64,000 nt of DNA from positions 981,458,482 through 981,522,481 of the forward strand of contig OX336389.2 in NCBI GenBank assembly GCA_946902985.2, read 5' to 3'. The stretch's first letter is position 1; the number at the start of each line of letters is the position of its first letter. Below the pieces are notes generated by a model. It worked only from the letters and a program-made list of their open reading frames with translations. It did no database searches and was not told where the DNA came from. Positions 1 through 10,551 of the stretch are shown in pieces. Source of the DNA: Meconema thalassinum (Eukaryota > Arthropoda > Insecta > Orthoptera > Tettigoniidae). A program made the translations under genes and the position numbers.

Positions 1-2231
1 AATCTGCAATACTGATCTGCCTTAAAATAATTATGACCATTAATGATTAATCTTACTAGATTAAATTACTTTAAATCCTTCTCAAAGGTATCAAACACAA
101 TTATAAAAAATCATCAAAGCATCAGCTGTGATAGCTGTTAAATCTGAAATTACTCTCAAAAGAGTATAGCAACAAAATATTGGATTGGCAAACAAGAATT
201 ACTAAATGCAATCCTGTTGACATTTATCGTTACTTTATTTAACAAAATTTCGACTGATATGTGACTAGTAGTTCCTTGTTTAATTCACTTACATCTCGTG
301 TACATTCGGATGATAAAATGAGTTCCTCAATGGCGAGTAAGATGTGTAACCACCGTGCAATCGTATAAATACGAAGGACCTCGCCCCGTCGACTTGGATG
401 ATAGTTCCCTGAACGGTGGGTAAGGTGAGTAGCCACCATACAATCGTATAAATACGAAGGACCCCACCTCGTAGGCTATATGAGTGAATGTACTAGAAAG
501 GAATCAACAAGTTTCTAGTTGTCATATAAAAGCGACGTTCATTCACTAAAGTGAATAACTTCTTAATATCTCCAAACAATCCAATGGAAAAATCCCTACT
601 GATGAATAATACACACTCGCTAGTATGCAATGAACTGACGAAGTAGTTTCTGATAATCAATTGCAGATCACGAGTTCGAAATACTCGTTACTCAAAAAAA
701 ACTATTCATGAAAAATATCCTAGCTGGAAAAATGTCTATAAGACCAAACATCTTCTTAATAAAGCCAAACAACGGTGAGAATATCGAATAATGATGCCTG
801 CCATATCATATGGTCACTCCATATTCTAGCAAATTCGAAGTATATAAATTCAAACCATGTCTTAATAATCAAATCACTCCTATTAGAAAAATATACATGT
901 GTGCCCAGTATTCATGAAAATAATCGTATCAGGTAGATAGAACTCTTACAATACCTTTCATTATCAGTTGTAATATAATTTCCAAGATCGTCGATTTTCC
1001 CTACCTAAAGATTTCTCGTAAGATCGGCGTGAATATCATTTCATCCATGAAATGATGATTTCCTTCGAAATCCCAAGCGAATCAGCTGTTGGACTCCTCT
1101 CGTCAGGAACCGAATCCATCGCTCTGTGGTGCCATCTTGTCTCTATTCACGTTTACTCGATCATGTTGAACCTCGAATTACCCATAGCGGATATCGTCCA
1201 ACTCCTTCTCGAAAAGTTCATGGAAACAGCGGACCCCCTACTCTTCTTCTAATATACGCCACTGTTCCGATAAATGTTCCGTTTGAGAATTGTAAGTCCA
1301 CTCTCAACTTACTGCAAAGTTCTACTTGAGAAAAATAAAAATTTTACTAGACAGTGTTCATGATTACGATACACCCTGTATCTGTCTATAATATGTAATC
1401 CATGAAAATGGTATAAGATAAAAATCTTATAAATGCACGCTGTAATGTTCATCAGAGCCTATGCTAAACATTCAGTTTACTTGGAATAGTAAAAAGTCGC
1501 TTTGAATGTATTATATAACAGCATGGTTATAAGGTTATTTGTGAAAGCCTGTGTTCGAACAGCGTCGAAATGAAGCTTGAAACAAAGTCTTCATATGCGA
1601 TCAATGTGGTTTTGAAATACCCCGGCTATCTATAATTGTCTTCTCGGCTAGGTCGCCTGTATCAACGACCCGCTTGGCCTCTGTTGCTCGGTGATGCGAG
1701 AAATGTCGCCTACACTTGCCGTGACGGTTTACGTGTGTTGCGTGACCTTCAATGCCCGTCTCGCTGTGCTATAGAGCTGCTCTGTACTGCTCGCCTCATT
1801 GAGCTCAACTGAACTGCTTAGCCCTGCGTTCCAGCTTATGAGCTCCGTGCGGCACGTGGCTAATTCTCCCCACTACAGTGCTCCCACGTCACGAAGATAG
1901 TCTCGAACCCGACTCCTCTCGGCTGTTCTGTTATACAATAACTTATTTCCATAAAATTATTTCCACATATAATGCATGTTATATATACTCTTCTAAGTTG
2001 TTTTAACTTATTATAATCCCATATATATTTCAATAAAGCTTCACATCTTTATTAATAATTCTATCTTCTTACAGATTTCAATGCCTCCTTGATTCTTGAC
2101 CTCCTACGTCATCTTGGCTTTCTTCTTGACGCGATCGATGCGCTATATTATCGGCTTGCTTTCCAAAACCTCAACTATAGCTTAATGTCAGCTGGCGTAG
2201 CCGATAGCCTAAAATAGGTATCGGGTACATC
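1..2231. other. AT-rich region, no gene recognised
   Basis: No convincing coding region is seen; the open frames are short and unlike known families. The one clear local structure is an imperfect direct repeat of about 57 bp at 332-388 and 415-471 (period 83) that shares the core caatcgtataaatacgaagg. A short inverted repeat (attcact/agtgaat) lies near 539-556. The stretch 1630-1910 is more GC-rich than its surroundings but shows no recognisable domain. Confidence 0.6.
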
Positions 2232-4933
2232 ATATATCTTCCATGACCCTCCTAGCGTCATCTAGCAGCGAATCTCTGAAGCTCCTCAATTCTTCCTGGT
2301 GCAAGCGGACTTCCTTTTCCATCTGGCCACCAGATCTCGTTGCCATCGCCAGCTATTATCTCCATGAGCAAGAGAACTTCGTCTCCTTTTTCACTCACCA
2401 TGCTGTGCTAGTATCGACTGCTATCAACTCTTTGAAGACCATCTCCTCAAGAGAATTTAATTTCTTATGTTGGTTATTCTGATATGTATTCCTTTTGTCT
2501 CCTACCCCCACTCCTTTCCCTTCCTTGGACTCTCTGTGCTCCGCTGAGTGGGTCTCACTTGTGCGCCGGCCGTCGACTCAGTTAAGGCTCAACTAGAGCT
2601 AGCCTCCTGACCTAACGAGGCATTTTTTAGATTCCACGCCATGTGGTAACTTTAACCATCAAGGAGAACCTCACTTTCGCCATGCAGCAAAGTTAAGTAC
2701 AAACTTCAAGTTTTAACCTCATCTTCATGATTTTAACGTCTACATGCTTTTAACGATCTTTTATAGGCAGTGTGAAATTACTTATTTGTTGAAATAATCA
2801 TCCTTCGCGGGATTTTCCATGTTGGGCTTTTGTCTAATTAAGCCAATCTTGGTGAAAAGCAGCATTTCTTATGCTTGTTAAATGAGAAATCTTCTCACCA
2901 CGTGGGATATTATCTAATACCCGCTGTCTATAAATTACCAAGCTAGTTCCTCCGCTGGATTAACTTTGACCCCATTCTTCTATAAAGATCGTTCTGGAAC
3001 CTTCCAGATCCTGTACTTTATCTACAAGTCTTGCCGTCATGTATTTTTCACTCACTTGTGAGAATACTATTTAAAATTGAAGAATCTTACTTCTGAATTA
3101 AAGCTCAATAGCGAAATTTCTTCCACCGATGGAATGTTCTATGGCACATTTAATTGTAATTCACAACTTTCTCAAGAAATAGACTCTCGCCTACCTAGTG
3201 CAACCAGTTATTTTCATCATTGCAATAACTTTCTTTCCCATAAACTTTCGTGTTTCCACAGTGAAATTTTCATCTATTTAACAGACTATAGTGAAAACTA
3301 GTGCTTGTCCCACTTTTCTACCGCGTCGCGATCGTCCGTTTACATTAAATAAGGCCATGAACATTGATCCTAAATCTCAACGATCTTTCCTCAACCTTCT
3401 ACTAACAAACCATATTAATAAAATTGTAACTTTTCTGTAAGGTGTCACTCTACGAAGTGCCCTTCCATTTTGCTTGTTTATCATTAATTAATTTCTGTAT
3501 AACTACGTGTTTTAAACACGGTTCAAGCTTACATTGTTTCTTCCTTATAATCAAGGAAAACAATTCTTTCAACTCTTGAGTGAGTTATTTCTAGGTCTCA
3601 CGAAATGGAAACTGCCCCATTTGGCTTGTGATTCCTACATAAACATAGGAGGTCGAGAAACTTCCTTTTGAATTTCTCTTCAGGTTTCACAGTATGTGAC
3701 CTGCCCTTATTTGTATATTAACTAAAAGTAATTCAGCTTCAATATAAGAAGTTGTAGGAACTTCTATCTTATTCTTCATGTTTTTCTTATTGTTATTTTC
3801 GAAGTTGTCACTCTTTCTAGAATATTCTCTCAGGAATTTCTTAAAGTACACACCTTGTACTCTATTTATTGTTAAATTTTAATCACTTCATTTGTTTTTT
3901 TTTCTTACAAAGATTTTAGAAAATATATAAGGTTCGAAACCTCATAAATTGTTAATTGCCTGGCTCAAACGTTTAATGCTTTTTGAGGTCTGTGACCCCA
4001 AATTTGTTAACCAAATTGAAAATCTTTGTTAAAGTTATCAACTTCTTTTGCCTTGTTAAATAAATTAAATATTTGTTTTTGGATTTATCATTTCGCAAAT
4101 ACAACGGTTAGGCAAAATCCTGTCTTCCTTGGCTCTCCCTACTTAATGCCATTAAATCTATTGATAGGGCTTTCACCACTCGTTGCATTTGAGCAAGAAC
4201 TCTTAGTGGTAATCTCGTCAAAGTTTCTCTTAGCTTTAAAAGCTAATTCAAACTGGCCAGTAAGGCAAGTAAAGCTCGCTACGCCAGGTACCTGCTTGTG
4301 GAGATCCTCTCCGAAAACTTATGGTTAGTTTTCCAAAAGATTAGTGTTTCTTTTTGTCTAAACTTTTAGCCGGCTCCTCGCTGAGTAAAAGCTTAGCCAT
4401 TTCCAAATGCAACCATTGGTCCACTTACCAAAATTACTCCCCAAGGTATAATTTTTTATCATTATCCTTCTTGGAAGCACTTGGTCGCCTTTTCAGGAAC
4501 TCCATAACTTCGAAAATTGGAAATACCAAACCTGATTCAAATTATTGGCATTCTTCGAATTACTTTGCAAAAACGAATTTCTTTGAACAGACACACAATA
4601 ATTCTGTTACTTTCAGTCTTGCTAGACCACCACCCTTCCCCATAGTAAGCAGATGCATGCTTGAGAGGGAATATACTAAAGCTACTCTCTTGCAAACCGC
4701 CCAAGTTCTAGCTGCGGTTTCCGTCAGCTTCGACCAAGTCCTTTCCCACTTTAAGTATCAGAGAGCGGATTTGCAGTGGCAACCGCCTCTAAGTGCATTT
4801 AAAGTTAAATTCATAACTTTTGTGGGACTCTCCTCCTATTTTTCTATCCTTTTTCTCCAGTCCGAAACCTACCTCCTTTTCTTAATCATCTTCCCTTGGT
4901 GGTTAGGTTATTCCTCAGCCAATAATCTACCCA
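2232..4933 (+). repeat. 5' LTR of the BEL/Pao element, 5'-truncated
   Basis: Matches the 3' LTR from 10684 onward at about 99% but lacks that LTR's first ~150 bp (10535-10683), including the palindromic TG end. It ends in the canonical CA at 4932-4933, just before the internal domain. At 2.7 kb it is far longer than typical BEL/Pao LTRs of a few hundred bases. Open frames inside, such as the one from 4354 across the LTR end to 5286, resemble no known protein. Confidence 0.93.
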
Positions 4934-4960
4934 AAATTTGGTCCCGGAAACCCGGGAGAG
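4934..4960 (+). promoter_or_regulatory. Putative primer-binding site and start of internal domain
   Basis: Right after the 5' LTR comes aaatttggtcccggaaaccc. The segment TGGTCCCGG begins like the complement of a tRNA 3' end (…CCA) and sits where reverse transcription should be primed. The tRNA was not identified. It could also be leader sequence. Confidence 0.45.
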
Positions 4961-5195
4961 TCCATTCGTCATTTTTTTGTTTAAAAGATCATTTGGCAAT
5001 ACTTTGCAAATTATTAATATCTGCTTTGAATCTTTCAGCTATAACCACATCGTGCAAAGCCTGTGAAGGGGAAAGAGGCCGCTCCTGTCTCCTTTGGTGT
5101 GTCCCGTTCTTTCTACTTATTTGCTGCTGCCAGCTTGACAGCATTTCCAAGGTTCCACAGTTCCGTGAGTTACATTTCAATCTATTTTCTTTAAC

Positions 5196-7502
5196 ATGGC
5201 TCCTACTGAAAAGGATAAGGATGAAAAACTTACTTCTAAACGAGCATCCTATAAAGGGAAAATTACCCGATTCAGAAAGTACATAAAAGAGTTAGACCCC
5301 TCAGAAGCTCAATAAGACTTGTTGAAACATCGCGTAAGGGATTTTGAACGTTCTTATGAAAATTATTGTAACATTCAAACTGAAATTGAAACTTGCATGC
5401 TCAATCGAACCGAAGATCGAGTTGAAGTAGAAAACCAATATTACGAAGGCATAGGTTCTGCTTTCAAAATAATACGCCAACTCGAAGAGGAGCAGCAAAC
5501 CGACGCTTCTGTTCTTGGTTCCCTTCACGAACCACAAACTTCTTTCCGTGATGGTACTCACAAGCCCAAACCAATTTTACCTAAAATTGATTTACCCCAT
5601 TTCTCTGGAGATGAATCTACCTGGGATTCTTTCTATGAATTATTTTGCTCCCTTGTTCATGACAATGAAGACATTCAAGTCATTTACAAGTTTCATTACT
5701 TGAGATCTATCCTCCGAGGTCAAGCTTTGCAGTTAGTCGAAGCACTTCCTCTACGTGCCGAAAATTACCCCATTGCCTTTAACTTATTAAAAGAAAGATA
5801 TGGAAATTTACGGTTACGTATTCAACGCCATATGAAGGCTCTATTCAACCTACCTGCGTCACAGCACAATGACGTCACCAGTTTGCGCACTCTAGTTGAT
5901 ACTACACAACTTCACGTTAAGGCTTTGTCCCAATTAGATCAACCTACTGAACATTGGGATACTTTCCTAATACATTTAGTGGTTTCTAAAGTTGATGCTG
6001 CTACCCTCAAAGCTTGGGAAATTGAACTTTCTAAAGACGACGACTACTCTTACGAGCATTTAGTCACTTTTATAAACGCTAGATGCCAACTCTTAACCGC
6101 TCTAGCTAATCAAAGTGAACCCTCTTCCCCGAGTTCCAAATTTGAATTAATGTCTATCAAACCTAAAAGCGAACGCTTAGCGTCTAATACCCAAAAACCC
6201 GGGTCCAGCTCATCTAAATTTAAATCAAACTCTACTGGTTACCCAACTAGGTCTAGTGGACGTCGTGTTGCTAGCTCTATGGTTTTAAACACTCAAAGCG
6301 AACCTCGCAAGAGTTTAAACGAACCTTTAAAGTGTATACTTTGTAAAGATCCCCATGCCCTATACCTCTGTAAATCCTTTAAAGAAATGTCAGTCGACGA
6401 CAGAAGAAAATTAGTTTCCCAGAACAAACATTGCTTCAATTGCCTAGCGCCTACTCATTCTGCTTCTAATTGCAAGTCCACAAGACTTTGCTACCATTGT
6501 GAAAAGGCTCATCACACTTTGCTACATCGTCATGATCAGGCTAGGTCATCGACAGCATCCACTTCTCCGAAAAATGATAGTGCTAACAGTTCTAATGCTT
6601 CATCGTATATTCAAAATGCCAAGTCCATTCGCAGTGCTCAAGTATTGTTGTCTACTGTCCAAATCGAAGTTCAGGATAACTTTGGCAACTGGGTCCGTGC
6701 ACGCGGTCTTCTAGATTCAGCGGCAACTCATGATTTTGTGTCTAATTCCTTGATTAGAAAACTAGGCCTACCTGTAAACCCCACTTCTATTAACGTGTCG
6801 GGCATAAACAGCTCAAAATCGCAAGCTTTACAATTCTCAAAGCTAACCATAAGAGACACTTGTCATAGAAACAACTTTCTTAAACTTAATTGTCTAATTC
6901 TCAATAGCATTGGAGAAGACACTCCAAGTCACTCTGTGGATATTTCAGGGTTAAACATTCCCTCGCATTTAAGGCTAGCCGATCCTTTGTTCAACATGCA
7001 AAACCCTATTGACATACTCTTTAGTGCCAATGTTTTCTGGAATTGCCTTCGTAAACAGGTTCGCAAGTTATCCTCAAACGTGGTCGCCAGAGACACTAAT
7101 TTTGGATGGATCGTCACAGGTCAACTTCCCCATTATTCTCCCAAACCTGCATCGCAATGTTACTTCTCCAATACTGACCTGGAACAGTTCTGGAAGCTTG
7201 AAAGCGTGGATCCTCCTAATGTAACCTCTTCAGAAAATGAATTCTGTGAGAAACTTTTTTTGAACACCACCACTCGTTCTTCTGATGGCCGGTTCGTTGT
7301 TCAAATGCCAAGATTACATAATCCTCCAAAACTTATTAACTCTCAGCCCAAAGCGCGAAAAGCTCTCTTTGCTATCGAGAGCAAATTCAAGAAAGAACCT
7401 CCTGTTAAACAACAGTACACTGATTTCATGGATGAGTATGAGAGCTTAGATCATATGGAAGTTGTTAACAAATCTGATGATGAATTGCACCCCCCCAATT
7501 GA
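5196..7502 (+). CDS. BEL/Pao Gag - aspartic protease - start of RT
   Basis: First half of the polyprotein. The best start is the ATG at 5196, but its frame meets a TAA at 5313-5315 (codon 40) and is then open to 7502, so the copy carries one early nonsense codon. Numbering from 5319: a DUF1759-like Gag core around residues 88-250 (LPHFSGDESTWDSFYELF), Cys/His zinc knuckles at about 338-400 (CILCKDPHALYLC; CFNC; CYHC), and a retropepsin-like protease with LLDSAATHDF at about 464. The last ~100 residues begin the RT-associated region. The frame closes at 7502 just past a C7 run (7490-7496), where the pol frame takes over. Expected role: capsid assembly, RNA packaging and polyprotein cleavage. 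Confidence 0.92.
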
Positions 7503-10491
7503 AACGGTTTATTTAAATCATCATCCCGTGTGGAAAAACCCTCTTGTAAAGGATAAAATCCGAGTTGTTTTCAATGGTTCATCACCCGACGTTAATGGCA
7601 ACAGCCTTAACGACACCCTTTACTCTGGTCCTGCTATTCAGTCAGATCTATCTGCTATACCCTTAAACTTTCGATTATTTCCCATAGCTGTTATAGCTGA
7701 TATAAAACAGATGTACCGTCAAGTTTTAATTCAACCGGAACAACGAGATCTCCAAAGAATCTTGTGGCGTGATGAAATCAGTAAGCCCATTAAGGTATTT
7801 CGCTTAAAAACGGTTACTTATGACTTAAAACCCTCTGCTTTCCTTGCTATCCGATCCCTACACTTGCTAGCCTCACAAGATGGACATTTATTTAATCCCA
7901 AAGCCTCTGAAGCACTAACTACGTCATTCTATGTTGACGATTATTTGCAGTCCTTCCCCACTTTGGAGGAAGCTTCTTTTGTGTGTTTAGAACTTCAGGC
8001 ATTGCTAAGGAATGGAGGTTTCCCACTTCATAAGTGGAATTCCAACTCCCCTGAGTTTCTCGCCCAGTTTCCCATCGAAGACGTAGATCCTTCTTCTGTC
8101 GAAATTTGTGGAAACTCCGAATCCATAAAAACTCTAGGAGTTCATTGGTGCACTAGCAATGACACTCTTATCTATAAAGTTTCGCTCGCAGAAGAGCTTC
8201 CTAACACAAAAAGACAAATTCTCTCTGAAATTGCAAAAATTTTTGATCCATTTCAATTCCTTGCCCCAGTTATCGTTATAGCCAAACTCTTCATGCAAGA
8301 GCTGTGGTCGCTCAAATGTGAATGGGATGACACTGTCCCTCTTTCTTTTCTTAATCGTTGGCTCTCGTTTCGCAGCAATTTGCTGGATCTTTCTCTTATT
8401 GAAATTCCTAGGAATTTAATTAACACTCATTCTAATGCATCTTTTTTCCTTCATGTGTTCGCGGACAGTTCCGAAAAAGCTTACGGTTGCTGCGCATATT
8501 TAGTTTATCACGGTTCATTATATGGATCTTCAGTTTCCAACCTTGTTGGTGCCAAATCGAAGGTCGCTCCTCTTAAAACTATCACTTTGCCTAGGCTTGA
8601 ATTGTGTGCTGCACTCATGGCTGCAGAACTTGTTAAGAAATTACGGGAAGTATTAAAAGTCGAATTCTCGCAAATCTATCTCTGGAGCGATTCCATGATC
8701 ACCCTTTCTTGGATCGCCAAAAACCCCTCTCACTGGAAAACTTTTGTTGCAAACAGAGTTTCCAAAATTCAAATTCTTTCTTCTGGATGTCATTGGAGGC
8801 ATGTGCCCAGTGCTGATAATCCAGCCGATATCATCTCTCGTGGTTGTTTACCCTCTCAATTGGCAGCTTCCCAGTTGTACTGGCATGGGCCCTCGTGGTT
8901 AATCAAAGACTCTTCTTCATGGCCTTCTAAACCTCCAGCTACAAACTCCAACTTGCCTGACGCTAAATTACCTCTATCTATTGCTTCGTGTCTTGTTTCC
9001 AACGCTTCTCATCCCTTGTTGTCCTGCTATTCTTCTTTTCATAAATTAATACGAATTGTCGCCTATCTCCTTAGATGGAAATATCTTGTGGTTGACCAAC
9101 CTCTTCTCCCTAAACCACACCTTACCAATCATGAATTGAATCTCGCTACCATTAAGGTTTTACAACTGACACAGCAAGGAGCCTTTTCTTCTGAATTGTC
9201 TTTACTTTCTTCCAAAAGGGATCTTCCCAAATCCAGTCGTCTACGTGCTTTAGCCCCGTTCCTTGATGACCATGGGTTACTCAGGGTAGGTGGAAGGCTC
9301 TCGCAATCTTTGCTCTCTGAGGACAAAAAGCATCCCGTTATTTTGCCTTCTAAACATCACGTAACCTCTTTAATTATACGTGACTTTCATTATCGTAATC
9401 TGCATGTTGGCACACGCACTCTGCTTTGCCTCTTAAGGGAAAAGTACTGGATCATAAATAGAATTCATGAAGTATCTTCTGTAATTCATAAGTGCATTCC
9501 TTGTTTCAAAGCGAATCCTAAAATCAATACTCAATTAATGAGCGATCTGCCTTCTTTTCGCTCTTCTCCTATACGCCCATTTGCTTTAACTGGTGTGGAC
9601 TATATGGGTCCGTTCCAATATCAACGAAATTCTCCTGAAGCTAAACGCAAATTGTTTGGTAAGCTTTATGTTTCTCTCTTTGTTTGCATGGTTACTGGCG
9701 CAATCCACTTGGAACTAGTAACGAATGCTTCTACTTCTTACTTTTTATCAGCTGTCTCTCGCTTCACTGCTAGGCGTGACGTTCCTTCAGAGATGTTCTC
9801 TGATAACGATTCCACTTTTCAGGGCGCAGCTTCCCTGTGGAAGAAAGCTCTCACTTCCTCTCCTGCCATGGAACAAATTTCTAATGTTTCCTACTCAAAG
9901 GGTTTCAAATGGCGCTTTATACCTCCCTACGCTCCTCATCACGGTGGTAGGTGGGAATCTTGTGTAAAGCTTACTAAACGTAATTTAAGAAAGGTCTTAG
10001 GTAATCGCATTCTGACTTATGAAGAATTCAATTCACTGTCTGTTCTGATTGAAGGTGTTGTTAATTCTCTTCCATTAACTCCGCTTTCCAATGACCCTGA
10101 TGACCTGCTTCCACTCACACCTGGTCACTTCCTTATCGGCACATCCCTTTCTGCCCCTCCTCCTCTTCCCAATTCTTACAGGGATTCTAATCTACCTATC
10201 GTTTGGCGTAAATTTGAAGCCCTCCGTAATTCCTTTTGGAAGAGGTGGAACTTGGAATATTTAACTTCCTTGCAACGGAGACAGAAGTGGTTTCTTTCCA
10301 GTCCCGACATTAAAGTGGGGGACTTGGTCTTGATTAGGGATGTTTCACCCCCTCTAGTTTGGACTTCTGGTAGAGTGACCAAGTGTTATCCTGGAAGAGA
10401 TGGGAGAGTCAGGGTGGCCAAAATCTTGACCACTAACGGTCCGATCACAAGACCACTGTCTTTGATCGCTCCATTACCTTTAAATGTTTAA
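7462..10491 (+). CDS. BEL/Pao reverse transcriptase - RNase H - integrase
   Basis: Second half of the polyprotein, read one frame away from the first; the homologous part starts at about 7498. RT motifs include RVVFNGSSPD, VIADIKQMYRQV and the catalytic YVDD at residues 157-160. RNase H follows with VFADSS near 332, PRLELCAAL near 378 and LWSDS near 407, ending at NPADIISRG. Integrase has an HHCC zinc domain (HH at ~632, CIPC at ~678), catalytic aspartates in GVDYMGPF (~711) and FSDNDSTF (~778), and glutamate in GGRWES (~830), then a basic C-terminal tail. The frame is open for 1009 codons. One oddity is TYDLKPSAFLAIR, where related elements usually have Gly after TY. Only the C7 shift separates it from Gag. 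Confidence 0.95.
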   Translation: MLTNLMMNCTPPIETVYLNHHPVWKNPLVKDKIRVVFNGSSPDVNGNSLNDTLYSGPAIQSDLSAIPLNFRLFPIAVIADIKQMYRQVLIQPEQRDLQRILWRDEISKPIKVFRLKTVTYDLKPSAFLAIRSLHLLASQDGHLFNPKASEALTTSFYVDDYLQSFPTLEEASFVCLELQALLRNGGFPLHKWNSNSPEFLAQFPIEDVDPSSVEICGNSESIKTLGVHWCTSNDTLIYKVSLAEELPNTKRQILSEIAKIFDPFQFLAPVIVIAKLFMQELWSLKCEWDDTVPLSFLNRWLSFRSNLLDLSLIEIPRNLINTHSNASFFLHVFADSSEKAYGCCAYLVYHGSLYGSSVSNLVGAKSKVAPLKTITLPRLELCAALMAAELVKKLREVLKVEFSQIYLWSDSMITLSWIAKNPSHWKTFVANRVSKIQILSSGCHWRHVPSADNPADIISRGCLPSQLAASQLYWHGPSWLIKDSSSWPSKPPATNSNLPDAKLPLSIASCLVSNASHPLLSCYSSFHKLIRIVAYLLRWKYLVVDQPLLPKPHLTNHELNLATIKVLQLTQQGAFSSELSLLSSKRDLPKSSRLRALAPFLDDHGLLRVGGRLSQSLLSEDKKHPVILPSKHHVTSLIIRDFHYRNLHVGTRTLLCLLREKYWIINRIHEVSSVIHKCIPCFKANPKINTQLMSDLPSFRSSPIRPFALTGVDYMGPFQYQRNSPEAKRKLFGKLYVSLFVCMVTGAIHLELVTNASTSYFLSAVSRFTARRDVPSEMFSDNDSTFQGAASLWKKALTSSPAMEQISNVSYSKGFKWRFIPPYAPHHGGRWESCVKLTKRNLRKVLGNRILTYEEFNSLSVLIEGVVNSLPLTPLSNDPDDLLPLTPGHFLIGTSLSAPPPLPNSYRDSNLPIVWRKFEALRNSFWKRWNLEYLTSLQRRQKWFLSSPDIKVGDLVLIRDVSPPLVWTSGRVTKCYPGRDGRVRVAKILTTNGPITRPLSLIAPLPLNV

Positions 10492-10534
10492 CTGCTTATT
10501 TGTTCTCTGTTGGTGTTTTTCCCTCCCAGTATGG

Positions 10535-10551
10535 TGTATTCTTGGAATACA
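10535..10551. promoter_or_regulatory. Palindromic LTR terminus TGTATTC-TTG-GAATACA
   Basis: The first 17 bases form a perfect 7-bp inverted repeat around a TTG spacer. The related LTR at 63277 has TGCATTC-TTG-GAATGCA: the arm changes, but both sides change together so pairing is kept. The core TTCTTGGAA also fits the general TTCNNNGAA STAT consensus. Function is inferred only. Confidence 0.5.

Noticed and set aside
2243..2482. 79-codon frame repeated at 10695-10934 as a duplicated gene
   Set aside because: It is the same LTR sequence in both LTRs, with no domain.
4354..5286. 310-codon frame overlapping the 5' LTR end as a gene
   Set aside because: No domain, no homology recognised; most lies in the LTR and the counterpart at 12773-13396 ends differently.
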